Position numbers and translations under genes: made by a program
The notes under the pieces: generated by a model
What the model was told of the DNA's origin: nothing
The model's database searches: none
What the model saw: only the letters and a program-made list of their open reading frames with translations
NCBI RefSeq assembly: GCF_900104035.1
Contig: NZ_FNIT01000002.1
Location: 496,001 to 560,000 of the forward strand
DNA from: Aureimonas jatrophae
Lineage (GTDB): Bacteria > Pseudomonadota > Alphaproteobacteria > Rhizobiales > Rhizobiaceae
Length of the DNA stretch: 64,000 nt
Reading direction: 5' to 3'
In this document: positions 36,263 to 45,008 of the stretch, one piece after another
Layout: each line of letters starts with the position of its first letter
Numbering within the stretch: position 1 is the first letter of the stretch

Positions 36263-37441
36263 TCAGCCCTTCTTGGCGCCGATCCGCTCGTCCCAGATGC
36301 GGAAGGCGGCGACGAGCTTGTCGGCGTCGAGCGGAATCTCCATCGGATTGCCCGCGATCCACTCGTCGTATTGCGGCCGGCCGAACTCCTGGATCGCCGC
36401 CTGGCTCGACTCGGGCGCCATGGACAGGGGCACATCCTTCACCGCCGGGCCCGGATAGAAGTAGCCCTCGTCATAGGCGTAGGCCTGGCTTTCGGGCGTC
36501 AGCATGAAGTTCATGAGGTCGAGGAGGACGGCGAGCTTCTCGGGCGCGACGCCCTTCGGCACCACCATGTAGTGGGCGTCGGTCACCCAATGGAAACCCT
36601 GCAGCGTTCCGACCTCGGCCTCGGCCGGCACGGTGCCGAGCACGCGCGGGTTGATGTCCCAGCCCGTGGTGGACACAACGATGTCGCGCGTCCCCTCGCC
36701 GAACTCGCGCATGGTCTGCGTCGTGCCCGACGCGTAGTACTCGATGTTCTGGCCCAGCGCCTCGAGGTAGGCCCAGGTCTTGTCCCAGCCCTTCTCGGGA
36801 TCGCGCGGGTCGCTGTCGCCCAGAAGGTAGGGCAGCCCCATCAGGAAGGTGCGGCCCGGGCCGGAGTTGGCGGGGCGGGCGTAGATGAACTTGTTGGGGT
36901 TCGCCTTGGTCCAGGCCAGGAGCTCGTCCGCGGTCTTGGGCGGGGTCGGCACGCGGTCGGGCATGTACTCGATCAGGGGACCGGACGGGTAGTAGGAGAC
37001 CACCACGCCGTGGTTCTTCGCCATGCCCTGCATCTTGAAGGCCTGGGGAATGTAGATGCTCTCGAGGTTGGGCAGGTCCGCCATGTAGGGCGACAGGTCC
37101 GTCCAGATGCCCTGGTCGAGCCCGGCCGAGAGCGCGTCGGTGCCGGTCAGCACGAGGTCGATATCGACGCGCCCCGCCGCCTGCTGCGCCCGCAGCTTGC
37201 CGGGCAGTTCGGGCGCGGGCGCCTTGGTGAAGGCGATGCGGCTCGCCCATTCGGGCTTCGCCTCCGTGTAGCGCTCCATCGCCGCCTGCGTGAGCGCGAG
37301 GTTGCCCGCCACGTCCGCGACCGTGATCGTGACGGGGCTGGAGGGCGCCTGCAGCGCCGCGAAGGCGCGGCCGCCGAAGACGGTGACGCCGGCAGCAGTC
37401 GCCGCGGTCGTCGTCATGAAGCGCCTGCGGGTGATGGTCAT
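36263..37441 (-). CDS. Extracellular solute-binding protein (family 1) with Tat-type signal
   Basis: A 392-residue periplasmic binding protein. The N-terminus MTITRRRFMTTTAATAAG has the twin-arginine export pattern, with cleavage likely after GGRAFA. The mature part has the family 1 pattern: VTITVADVAGNLALTQAAME, IDLVLTGTDALSAGLDQG, and later YMVVPKGVAPEKLAVLLDLM. It is the receptor for the adjacent PotABC-like transporter. The ligand is unknown; the operon suggests glucuronate, galacturonate or a small oligouronide. Tat export hints that it folds in the cytoplasm first. Confidence 0.88.
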   Translation of the reverse strand: MTITRRRFMTTTAATAAGVTVFGGRAFAALQAPSSPVTITVADVAGNLALTQAAMERYTEAKPEWASRIAFTKAPAPELPGKLRAQQAAGRVDIDLVLTGTDALSAGLDQGIWTDLSPYMADLPNLESIYIPQAFKMQGMAKNHGVVVSYYPSGPLIEYMPDRVPTPPKTADELLAWTKANPNKFIYARPANSGPGRTFLMGLPYLLGDSDPRDPEKGWDKTWAYLEALGQNIEYYASGTTQTMREFGEGTRDIVVSTTGWDINPRVLGTVPAEAEVGTLQGFHWVTDAHYMVVPKGVAPEKLAVLLDLMNFMLTPESQAYAYDEGYFYPGPAVKDVPLSMAPESSQAAIQEFGRPQYDEWIAGNPMEIPLDADKLVAAFRIWDERIGAKKG

Positions 37442-37490
37442 TGGCAAATCCTCCCAGATCGCACCGGCAAAGGGGCCGGCTCCCTTGAGG

Positions 37491-38891
37491 TCAGAGTCGG
37501 TAGGCCTGCTTGGCGAGGCCGTAGGCGAGCTCGTGCGCGGTCTCGTGCGCCTCGTCCTCGTCGAGCCGCCCGTCGGCGACGAGGCGGGCGAGGTAGGCGC
37601 AGTCGACGCGCCGCGCCATGTCGTGCCGCGCGGGGATCGACAGGAAGGCGCGCGTATCGTCGTTGAAGCCGACCGTGTTGCGGAAGCCCGCCGTCTCGGT
37701 GGCCACCTCGCGGAAGCGCCGCATGCCTTCGGGGCTGTCGAAGAACCACCAGGGCGGCCCGAGCCGCAGGGCGGGGTAGTGACCGGCGAGCGGGGCAAGC
37801 TCGCGACCATAGGCCGTCTCGTCCAGCGTGAAGAGGATCACGGTGACGCCGGGGTCGTTGCCCACCGCTGCGAGGAGCGGACGCAGCGCCTCGACGTAGT
37901 CTGTCGGCCCCGGGATGTCGGCGCCCTTGTCGAAGCCGAAGCGCTCGAAGACGAGCGGGTTGTGATTGCGCCGCGAGCCGGGATGGATCTGCATGACGAG
38001 CCCGTCGTCGCGGCTCATGCGCGCCATCTCTGTGAGCATCTGGGCGCGGAACAGTTCGCGCTCGCCCACATCCGCCGCGCCCGCGCGGACCCGGTCGAAG
38101 AGGCGGGCCGCCTCGGCCGGTGCGAGGTCGGCGGTGCGCGCGCTCGGATGGCCGTGGTCGGTCGCGGTCGCCCCGCGCTCGCGGAAATAGGCCCGGCGCG
38201 CGCGATGCGCGGCGAGATAGCCCTCCCAGGTGTCGGGCTCGCCGGCCAGGGCGGTAAAACCGGCCAGCGCCTGCGCAAAGCCGGGCCTGTCGGGATCCAC
38301 CACCGCATCGGGACGATAGGTCGGCAGGATGCGGCCGTTCCAGCCGCTTTGGCGGATCGCATCGTGATGGCGAAGGTCGTCGGAGGCTGCGTCCGTGGTC
38401 GCGATCACCTCGATGCGGAACCGCTCCATGAGTTCGCGCGGACGCATCGCGTCGCTCGCGAGCGCCTCGGCGATACGGTCGTAGAGCGCGTCGGCGTTCG
38501 CGTCCGACAGGCGATCCTCGATCCCGAACACGGCCTGCATGGAATGCTCGAACCAGAGGCGCGAGGGCGTGCCGCGAAACAAGGGGTAGTGCCGGGCGAA
38601 GAGCCGCCAGATGGCGCGGCCGTCGGTTTCCACCGCTCCGCCGTCGGCGCGCGGGACGCCGAGCGCCTCCAGCGGCACGCCCTGACTGTAGAGCATGCGG
38701 AAGATGTAGTGGTCGGGCACGACGAAGAGCGCGGCCGGGTCGGGGAAGCGGGGGTTCTCGGCATACCAGGCCGGCTCGGTATGGCCGTGCGGCGAGACGA
38801 TCGGCAACGTCTCGACCTCGGCAAAGAGGCGGCGCGCGATGCCTCGCGCCTCGGGCTCGATGGGCAGGAGCCGGTCTGGATGAAGCGCCAT
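37491..38891 (-). CDS. uxaC: Glucuronate isomerase
   Basis: A 466-residue uronate isomerase, the usual family length (about 470). Zinc-binding PHGHTEPAWYAENPRF is near residue 35; other conserved stretches are DHYIFRMLYSQGV, RGTPSRLWFEHSM, IEVIATTDAASDDL, MQIHPGSRRNHN, and near the end NTVGFNDDTRAFLSIPARHD. It converts D-glucuronate to D-fructuronate (and galacturonate to tagaturonate). It heads the leftward operon, divergent from gntR, so the enzyme is likely induced together with the importer and UxuB. Confidence 0.93.
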   Translation of the reverse strand: MALHPDRLLPIEPEARGIARRLFAEVETLPIVSPHGHTEPAWYAENPRFPDPAALFVVPDHYIFRMLYSQGVPLEALGVPRADGGAVETDGRAIWRLFARHYPLFRGTPSRLWFEHSMQAVFGIEDRLSDANADALYDRIAEALASDAMRPRELMERFRIEVIATTDAASDDLRHHDAIRQSGWNGRILPTYRPDAVVDPDRPGFAQALAGFTALAGEPDTWEGYLAAHRARRAYFRERGATATDHGHPSARTADLAPAEAARLFDRVRAGAADVGERELFRAQMLTEMARMSRDDGLVMQIHPGSRRNHNPLVFERFGFDKGADIPGPTDYVEALRPLLAAVGNDPGVTVILFTLDETAYGRELAPLAGHYPALRLGPPWWFFDSPEGMRRFREVATETAGFRNTVGFNDDTRAFLSIPARHDMARRVDCAYLARLVADGRLDEDEAHETAHELAYGLAKQAYRL

Positions 38892-39000
38892 GCGAAGTTC
38901 CCCGAAGACCTGCGCCCCATCTTCCCATCGGGCTGCGACCTTGGCACGATGTAGCAACTGGTATATTAGAATGTCAAACAGGATCGATAACGGACCCGTC
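38892..39000. promoter_or_regulatory. Divergent control region of the hexuronate island
   Basis: About 109 bases between uxaC and gntR. The sequence ACTGGTATATTAGAAT at 38958-38973 is AT-rich, contains a TATATT -10-like word (38962-38967) for gntR, and resembles the TGGTATA half-sites known for UxuR/ExuR-type GntR proteins. If this is the promoter, transcription begins near 38974, which favours the gntR start at 39001. Motif-based inference only. Confidence 0.4.
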
Positions 39001-39717
39001 ATGTCGCGCAGCGCATCCCGATCCGACGACGATGCGGCGCCCGCCGCACCGATCGTCCTGCGGCGCGTGACGTCGGCGACGCAGATCTTCGACGCGCTGC
39101 GCAACGAGATCGTCGCCCTCAAGCTGCCGCCCGGAACCGCGCTCGCGGACCGGTCGCTCGTGGAGCGCTTCGGCGTCAGCCGCACGCCGGTCCGCGAGGC
39201 CTTGATCCGGCTGGCCGAGATCGGACTGGTGGACGTGCGGCCCCAGAGCGGGACCTTCGTGTCCCGCGTGCCGGTGAACGCGATCCCCGAAGCGGTTCTG
39301 GTGCGAAAGGCGCTGGAGGGGGTGACGGTCGAGAAGGCGGCCGAGCGCGGCGCGCCGGCCCGCATGAGCCGCATCGACGCGGCGATCGCGCGCCAGAAGG
39401 CGGCGGCCGCCGCCGGCGACAACGACGGCTTCCATGAGGCCGACGAGGGCTTCCACGCCGCGATCGCGGATCTCAGCGGGCACCCCGGCATCTGGGTTCT
39501 GCTGGCCCAGACCAAGGTTCAGATCGACCGTGCCCGCCGCCTGACGCTGCCGGTGCTTGGCCGCATGGACCACGTGATCAGCGAGCACGAGGTGATCCGT
39601 GCCCGCATCGCCCAAGGCGACGGGCCGGGCGCACGCGCCGCCATGATGCATCACCTCGACGCCGTCATTCCCGACGTCGACGAGCTGAAGGGACGCTTCC
39701 CCCAGTATTTTTGCTGA
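39001..39717 (+). CDS. GntR-family (FadR subfamily) regulator of hexuronate genes
   Basis: About 238 residues from ATG 39001 (an in-frame ATG at 38971 is the alternative). The winged helix reads ATQIFDALRNEIVALKLPPG, SLVERFGVSRTPVREALIRL, GLVDVRPQSGTFVSRV. A helical FCD effector domain follows with metal-ligand-like residues: FHEADEGFHAAIADLSGHPG and ISEHEVIRARIAQGD. Such regulators usually repress sugar-acid pathways until the intermediate, often fructuronate or mannonate, is bound. It lies between uxaC (divergent) and uxuA (41 bases downstream, co-directional). Confidence 0.88.
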   Translation: MSRSASRSDDDAAPAAPIVLRRVTSATQIFDALRNEIVALKLPPGTALADRSLVERFGVSRTPVREALIRLAEIGLVDVRPQSGTFVSRVPVNAIPEAVLVRKALEGVTVEKAAERGAPARMSRIDAAIARQKAAAAAGDNDGFHEADEGFHAAIADLSGHPGIWVLLAQTKVQIDRARRLTLPVLGRMDHVISEHEVIRARIAQGDGPGARAAMMHHLDAVIPDVDELKGRFPQYFC

Positions 39718-39758
39718 AACGGTCCGCGCGCCGCGCGCCGGACAGGAGACGACGACGC

Positions 39759-40970
39759 ATGCGCCAAGGCTGGAGATGGTTCGGACCGCAGGCACCGGTG
39801 ACGCTGGACGAGGTGCGACAGGTCGGCGCGACCGACGTCGTCTCGGCGCTGCACGAGGTGCCGATCGGCGCGGTCTGGACGCAGGCGGACGTCGAGGCGC
39901 GGCGCGACCTCATCGAGACGACACCGCCCGGGCGCCTGCCGCTGCGCTGGAGCGTGGTGGAAAGCATCCCCATTCCCGATGCGGTGAAGCGAACGGGCGG
40001 GGAAGCGAAGCGGGAGATCGAGGCCTGGATCGCGAGCCTGGAGAGCGTCGCGAAGGCCGGCATCGGCGTGGTCTGCTACAACTTCATGCCGGTCGTGGAC
40101 TGGTGCCGCACGGAACTCGATCACGTGATCGACACCGGCGCGACGGCGATGCGCTTCGACATCGAGACCTTCGCGGCCTTCGAACTCCACATCCTCGAGC
40201 GGCCGGGCGCCGAGCGCGACTACACGGACGGAGAGCGGGCGCGGGCGCGGACCCGCTTCGAAGCGATGGACGAGCGCGAGATCGCCGACCTCACGCGCAA
40301 CATCGCGAGCGCCCTGCCGGGTTCGACCACCGAGCCCATGACCCTTCCCGGCTTCCGCGACAAGCTTGCCCAGTACCAGGGCGTCGACGCCGCTCGCCTG
40401 CGTCGCCATCTCGTGGAATTCCTTCAGGAGGTCGTGCCGGCCGCCGAGGCGCTCGGCGTCAAGCTGACGCTTCATCCCGACGATCCGCCGCGGCCGCTCT
40501 TCGGCCTGCCGCGCGTCGCCTCGACCGCCGAGGATTACGCCGCGCTCTTCGACGCCGTTCCCTCCGCGGCCAACGGCATGTGCCTGTGCACGGGCAGCCT
40601 CGGGGTACGGCCGGAGAACGACCTGCCGGCGATCGCGCGGCGCTTTTCGAGCCGCATCCACTTCGCGCACCTGCGCAACACGCGGCGCGAGGCGGACCCG
40701 CGCACGTTCCACGAGTCGGCGCATCTCGACGGCGACACCGACATGGTGGCGGTGCTGCGCGAGCTCGTGGCGGAAGACCGCCGGCGCGGTCGCGGTGAGA
40801 CGATCGTGTTCCGCTCCGACCACGGACACCGCATGCTGGACGACCTCGCGAAGGAGGTCACGCCCGGCTACCCTGCGACGGGTCGCATGCGGGGCCTCGC
40901 CGAGCTTCGCGGCGTCCTGCACGCGCTCGGTCATCCGCCCGAGGCCGCAACGGCGCGGCCCCTGGCGTAA
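39759..40970 (+). CDS. uxuA: Mannonate dehydratase
   Basis: A 403-residue UxuA-family enzyme, close to the usual about 395. It begins RQGWRWFGPQAPVTLDEVRQ, then GATDVVSALHEVPIGAVWT, VVESIPI, YNFMPVVDWCRTEL, TLHPDDPPRPLFGLPRV, NGMCLCTGSLGVRPENDLP and VFRSDHGHRMLDDL, the metal-binding His/Asp/Cys positions of the family. It dehydrates D-mannonate to 2-keto-3-deoxy-D-gluconate. A CAGGAGAC ribosome site lies upstream. It completes the uxaC-uxuB-uxuA route; the KDG kinase and aldolase are not in this window. Confidence 0.94.
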   Translation: MRQGWRWFGPQAPVTLDEVRQVGATDVVSALHEVPIGAVWTQADVEARRDLIETTPPGRLPLRWSVVESIPIPDAVKRTGGEAKREIEAWIASLESVAKAGIGVVCYNFMPVVDWCRTELDHVIDTGATAMRFDIETFAAFELHILERPGAERDYTDGERARARTRFEAMDEREIADLTRNIASALPGSTTEPMTLPGFRDKLAQYQGVDAARLRRHLVEFLQEVVPAAEALGVKLTLHPDDPPRPLFGLPRVASTAEDYAALFDAVPSAANGMCLCTGSLGVRPENDLPAIARRFSSRIHFAHLRNTRREADPRTFHESAHLDGDTDMVAVLRELVAEDRRRGRGETIVFRSDHGHRMLDDLAKEVTPGYPATGRMRGLAELRGVLHALGHPPEAATARPLA

Positions 40971-40973
40971 CGG

Positions 40974-42065
40974 TCAGTCGAGCGAGGGCAGGCGGCTCGG
41001 CTCGTGCAGCGGGCAGCCGTTCAGGCGGCTGCGAAGGTCCTGGACGGCGGGATACACGATCCGTCGCGCCCGCATCACCGCGCCCAGGGGCCGATGTGCC
41101 TCGACCCCGTGCCACGGGCGGAACGCCGTACGTCCGTCGATCGTCTCGGCTCGCGCTTCGGACCAGCTCGTCTGCGCGGGAACCGAGAGCGTGGCGAGCG
41201 GAATATAGGGGTTGTCCTCCTCTGGCCACGGGATCGAGGCGTCCTCGATCGGATTCGCCTCGGCGTCGCGGCAGAGCTGCGCGCGCAGCGTCCAGGCGCC
41301 CCCCTCGCGCGCGAAGACGTCGAGAAGGCTCTCGCGGATGGCGTTCTCCCCCCGGCTCTCGTCGATCGGCTGGTCGGTCAGCGCGCGAAAGGTGTCGGAC
41401 TCCGGCACGATGTCGAACTTGGCGATGTAGTCGCCGAAGCGCAGCGGGGCCTGCGTATAATAGCGGTCGCCGACCGGATTGGTCGCGGGATAGCCGCCGA
41501 AGCCCTTCAACGTGGCGCTTTCCAGATGGACGGCCTCCAAAGCCCGCTCGATCGGCTGGAGCACCTTCGACAGCGCCTCCTTGGCCCATTCGGCACGGTC
41601 GGTGGTCTTGGCCAGGAGCCGCACGTTGGCAAGGAATCCTTCGGGGCGCGCGGCCTGGAAGGCCGGGCCGGTGGCCATCAGGAAATCCTGCGTCGTCTCG
41701 CCCTCCGATCCCGGCAGGCGCTCGCCGTCGACGCCGATGATCTTGATCGAGAAGCCGCGCGGCAGGGATACGCTGTCGCGGATCGGATCGCCGGGGATGG
41801 CGGACATGCGGACCAGGACGGGATAGCGCCGTCCGCGCTCGAAGATGCCCTGCGCCTGTTCGTCGGCGAGGTCGTCGTGGACCCGCAGCTCGCCTTCCAG
41901 AAGGGCGTGGCTCTTGGCATGCACGCCGCGCTGGGCGGTCCCGAGATCCTCGTGCGTTTTCGTCACGATGCCGCGAAAGGCGTCGATCAGCCCCTGGGCC
42001 GTCTCATCCTCGTCGCCCTCCGTCACCTCGACGGCGGGATCGTAGCGGAGCGGGGGCTTGAGCAT
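40974..42065 (-). CDS. Catalase-related (heme-dependent peroxidase-like) protein
   Basis: A 363-residue protein of the short catalase-like family. The N-terminal half has RGVHAKSHALLEGELRV, corresponding to the distal His region, followed by RYPVLVRMSAIPGDPIRDSV and FLMATGPAFQA. Near the C-terminus RRIVYPAVQDLRSRLN places a Tyr in the position of the proximal heme ligand. Such small relatives usually act as peroxidases or have unknown roles. It is convergent with uxuA (3 bases apart) and stands alone on this strand. Confidence 0.8.
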   Translation of the reverse strand: MLKPPLRYDPAVEVTEGDEDETAQGLIDAFRGIVTKTHEDLGTAQRGVHAKSHALLEGELRVHDDLADEQAQGIFERGRRYPVLVRMSAIPGDPIRDSVSLPRGFSIKIIGVDGERLPGSEGETTQDFLMATGPAFQAARPEGFLANVRLLAKTTDRAEWAKEALSKVLQPIERALEAVHLESATLKGFGGYPATNPVGDRYYTQAPLRFGDYIAKFDIVPESDTFRALTDQPIDESRGENAIRESLLDVFAREGGAWTLRAQLCRDAEANPIEDASIPWPEEDNPYIPLATLSVPAQTSWSEARAETIDGRTAFRPWHGVEAHRPLGAVMRARRIVYPAVQDLRSRLNGCPLHEPSRLPSLD

Positions 42066-42186
42066 GGGAAGGCCTTGGTTGCCTCCGGGGCGCGAAGGCC
42101 GCCGGATAAGGAAGACGTATCGCACGCCAATCTCTTGCGCGGCCTGTTCGTTCCCGACCGGACGCGAGATAGCCGATCGTCCCGGC

Positions 42187-42681
42187 CTACCAGCCCATGG
42201 TGCCGGGGGCGCCCTTGAAGGGCCCGGCCACGCGGCTCGTGATCCATCCGCCGTAGAAGTCGCCGGGCTGCGGCCGGACCACCTCGCCATCCACCAGACA
42301 GCGATCGAAGGGGCGCGGATAGAAGGCGACGTGGTCGCGCAGGATGCGGAACGCGGCGGTCGGCTCCGGGTAGCTCCAGCCGACACCGGCGAGGACGTCT
42401 CCGCCCGCCAGGACGTCCCAATAAACGGCCGCTCCCTTCCATTCGCAAAGGGATCGTCCGGGCGCGCGTCGCAGCACACCCTCGGCGATATCCGCGACCG
42501 GGATGTAGTAGCTCGGCGGATGGCTGGTCTCGAGCGTGCGGACGGTGCGGTGGCTGTCGGCGATGGTGAGCCCGCGATGCTCGATCACGACATGGGCCTC
42601 GGTCCGCTCGGCGATCGCGGGCCTGGGATAGTGCCAGACGCTTTCCTGGCCCGGTTTCGGATCGTCGGGTATCGGTCTCAT
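42187..42681 (-). CDS. DUF427 domain protein
   Basis: A 164-residue protein matching DUF427: ESVWHYPRPAIAERTEAHVV, then IADSHRTVRTLETSHPPSYY, the CEWKGAAVYWDV strand and VGWSYPEPTAAF, ending with the FYPRPFDRCLVDGEVVRPQP GG-W type tail. The fold is a small beta-tent of unknown function, often in soil and plant-associated bacteria. It overlaps the DCC-family gene by 4 nt and is probably co-transcribed with it. Confidence 0.85.
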   Translation of the reverse strand: MRPIPDDPKPGQESVWHYPRPAIAERTEAHVVIEHRGLTIADSHRTVRTLETSHPPSYYIPVADIAEGVLRRAPGRSLCEWKGAAVYWDVLAGGDVLAGVGWSYPEPTAAFRILRDHVAFYPRPFDRCLVDGEVVRPQPGDFYGGWITSRVAGPFKGAPGTMGW

Positions 42682-43040
42682 GGTTGCTCCCAGCGTCGCG
42701 CGGCCCGCTGCAGCCGCGGGCGACAGCGCAGAAACGCGCGATACAGGTGCTCGAGGAGCGCGAGCGGCAGGCGGGCGCGGAACAGGAGGCCGAGCGGGCG
42801 CAGGAGGGGCACGGCGCGCCACATGGCGGCAAAGGCCGCAGCCCCGCTGAGAAGACGGCCATCCTCCGCGGCATGGAAGCGGGCCAGGAGTTCCGCCCTG
42901 TCGATCGGGCATGCAGCGGGCTCCGCCGCGGCGGCGTCGACGAAGCGGATCGCGCCGCGCCGGTCGAGGCGGCGGATCCACGCGATCTCACGGCGGCACA
43001 GCGGGCACGATCCATCGTGCCAGACGGTGATCTGGGTCAT
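42678..43040 (-). CDS. DCC-family (DUF393) thiol-disulfide oxidoreductase-like protein
   Basis: A 120-residue protein with the DUF393 hallmark WHDGSCPLCRREIAWIRRLD: the D-G-x-C-x-x-C motif near residues 9-15, a thioredoxin-like active site. The rest includes an AMWRAVPLLRPLGLLF helix. Members are predicted redox proteins. Its start at 43040 precedes DUF427 in a two-gene unit. The remaining gap to 43235 contains no convincing gene. Confidence 0.85.
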   Translation of the reverse strand: MTQITVWHDGSCPLCRREIAWIRRLDRRGAIRFVDAAAAEPAACPIDRAELLARFHAAEDGRLLSGAAAFAAMWRAVPLLRPLGLLFRARLPLALLEHLYRAFLRCRPRLQRAARRWEQP

Positions 43041-43235
43041 GCCGAACCATATGGGGTACCGTTGTCGCGCTGCCGCCCCCCGAGAAGGCCGAGCCGCAAG
43101 GCGGGACGATAGGACGCGACGCCCGGGCTTCGTCGCCGACTGGTGGGGCGACGGGCGACGGCGAGACCGGCCGCTCTATAACGCCCTGCGAAGAATGGGC
43201 GAGTGCACGGGACCGGTGCCTTCGGCGAGGACGAC

Positions 43236-44222
43236 GTGAATCGAGTTGCGACCCCGACCGGCGCGCTGCGGCGCCTGCACCCGCTTCTGCCGCTCGCGCA
43301 AGCGGGCGCGGGCCTCCTCGTGCTCGTCCTGACCGTTCGCTTCGTCGATGCGAGCGGCGTCGCACGCCTGTTGTCCACCCTCAATCCCGTCGCCTTCGCG
43401 CTGGCGGTGCTCGCGGTCCAGGTCCAGGTCGTCGTGTCGGCCCTGCGCTGGCGCTTCACCGCGCGGCGGCTTGGCCAGCACCTTCCGCTCGGGCGGGCGG
43501 TCGCGGAATATTATCTCGCCAGCCTCCTGAACCAGATCCTGCCGGGCGGGGTCGCGGGCGATGCGGTGCGCGTTCTGCGCTCGCGACATGGAGGTGAGGG
43601 CGAGGACGAGAGCCGAACGGGCCGCGCCCTTCAGGCGGTGGTGCTGGAGCGGTTGTCGGGGCAGGTCGTGCTCCTGGGTGCGGCGCTCGGCGGCGTTGTC
43701 CTGGCACCGTTCGTCTACGGGCGCAGCCTGCCGGGAGGGTGGCCGGGCCTCGTCGCGCCGGGCGGCCTGCTTCTCTTGATCTTGGCCGGTTTGGCCTTTT
43801 CGGCGCGAAGGGGACGCGCCGCGGAGCGCCTGCGTGCCCTTGGACCGGCCCTGGCCGCGGTCTTCCTCCGCCGCGGCGCGCCCATCCTGCAGATCGCCAG
43901 CTCGCTGGTCGTCGTCGGCGGCTATCTCGCGGCCTTTGCGCTGGCGGGGGCGGCGGTCGGCGCGCCGCTCGATCCCGTGGCGGTCGTGCTTCTGGTTCCG
44001 CTCGTGCTTCTGTCCATGCTCCTGCCGGTGTCGGTGGGCGGCTGGGGCGTGCGCGAGGGGGCTGCCGCCGCGATCCTGCCGGTGGCAGGCCTGGGGGCCG
44101 ATCAGGCGGTCGCGGCCAGTCTCGTCTACGGTCTCGCCTCGCTTGTCGGGGCCGCGCCGGGCTTGCTGGTCGTGCTGCGCTGGGGCTTTCGGCGCAGCCG
44201 GCGGGCCGAGGCGACGGCCTGA
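43236..44222 (+). CDS. UPF0104 / LPG-synthase transmembrane-domain family protein
   Basis: About 328 residues from GTG 43236, which has GAGGAC in front; a GTG at 43203 would add 11 residues. Eight or so membrane helices with family marks: ALRWRFTARRLGQHLPLGRA, YYLASLLNQILPGGVAGDAV and LLPVSVGGWGVREGAAAAIL. Related proteins are the integral-membrane half of lysylphosphatidylglycerol synthases and small lipid or glycoconjugate flippase-like proteins. No aminoacyl-transferase domain is attached. Convergent with the methyltransferase gene (3 bases between stops) of the GTP-derived metabolite cluster, so it may serve in moving the product or its lipid precursor. Confidence 0.8.
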   Translation: MNRVATPTGALRRLHPLLPLAQAGAGLLVLVLTVRFVDASGVARLLSTLNPVAFALAVLAVQVQVVVSALRWRFTARRLGQHLPLGRAVAEYYLASLLNQILPGGVAGDAVRVLRSRHGGEGEDESRTGRALQAVVLERLSGQVVLLGAALGGVVLAPFVYGRSLPGGWPGLVAPGGLLLLILAGLAFSARRGRAAERLRALGPALAAVFLRRGAPILQIASSLVVVGGYLAAFALAGAAVGAPLDPVAVVLLVPLVLLSMLLPVSVGGWGVREGAAAAILPVAGLGADQAVAASLVYGLASLVGAAPGLLVVLRWGFRRSRRAEATA

Positions 44223-44225
44223 TAC

Positions 44226-45008
44226 TCAGCGCGGCAACGCCAGGACGTCCCAGTGGCCGACCTTGCAGAGCGGCGGCGTTTCGCGGCGCCGGGCCGCCCA
44301 GTCGTCGAGGCGCGATGACGCGACCTCGTCGGTTTGCGCGACGGCCGACACCACGCCGTCGACGAACAGCGCGTGAAGCGCCTCGTCTTCGGCGGCAAGA
44401 CGCCAGGGGCTCGGGGCGACGCGCACGTCGAAACCCTGCTCGGTGAACGCCTCGCGCAGCGCCTCCATCGCACCTGGCCCCAGAGCCGGACCGAAACCCT
44501 TGTCGCCGGTCTGGTGCCGGTTGAAGGCGGCAACGACCTCGCGATCCACCGGATGCGGCGGCTCCCAGCGCATGCCACCGTCGTAGTTCAACGCCGCGTA
44601 CAGCGCGATCCGCCGCTCGCCGAGCCGCGCTGCAAGATCGTTCACGAAGCCGCGCGAGGCGAGGTCGAACAGCGCCGAGGCCGTGACCAGCCGGGCTCCG
44701 TCGATCACGTCCGGGGCGAGATGCGTCAGGTCCGCCTCGACGCGCTCCACGGCTTCGCCATCGGGAAGACGCGAGACGGCCGCCTCCAGAAGGCGCGGAT
44801 CGTTGTCCACCAGGCGCCAGCGGGTGGCTTTGGCGCGGGAGCCGAAGGCGCGCAGCGTCGAGCCGGTTCCCGAGCCGAGATCGACCGCCAGCGGTGCCTC
44901 GCCGCCCGCCAGGAGATACGCGCCGGCCGCGTCCAGCAGGAACGGGTCGCGGGCCGCGTGGTCGGCGGGTTCGCGCAGGTCCAGCCATCGCGTGTCGAAA
45001 CCGCTCAT
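44226..45008 (-). CDS. Class I SAM-dependent methyltransferase
   Basis: A 260-residue Rossmann-like methyltransferase. Motif I is VDLGSGTGSTLRAFG near residues 40-54, then WRLVDNDPRLLEAAV carrying the acidic residue for ribose binding, and VTASALFDLASRGFV. The C-terminal part has FGPALGPGAMEALREAFTEQ and DVRVAPSPWRLAAEDEA. The acceptor is unknown. It overlaps the glycosyltransferase by 4 nt and ends the leftward half of the cluster; by context it probably decorates the cluster's small-molecule product. Confidence 0.8.
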   Translation of the reverse strand: MSGFDTRWLDLREPADHAARDPFLLDAAGAYLLAGGEAPLAVDLGSGTGSTLRAFGSRAKATRWRLVDNDPRLLEAAVSRLPDGEAVERVEADLTHLAPDVIDGARLVTASALFDLASRGFVNDLAARLGERRIALYAALNYDGGMRWEPPHPVDREVVAAFNRHQTGDKGFGPALGPGAMEALREAFTEQGFDVRVAPSPWRLAAEDEALHALFVDGVVSAVAQTDEVASSRLDDWAARRRETPPLCKVGHWDVLALPR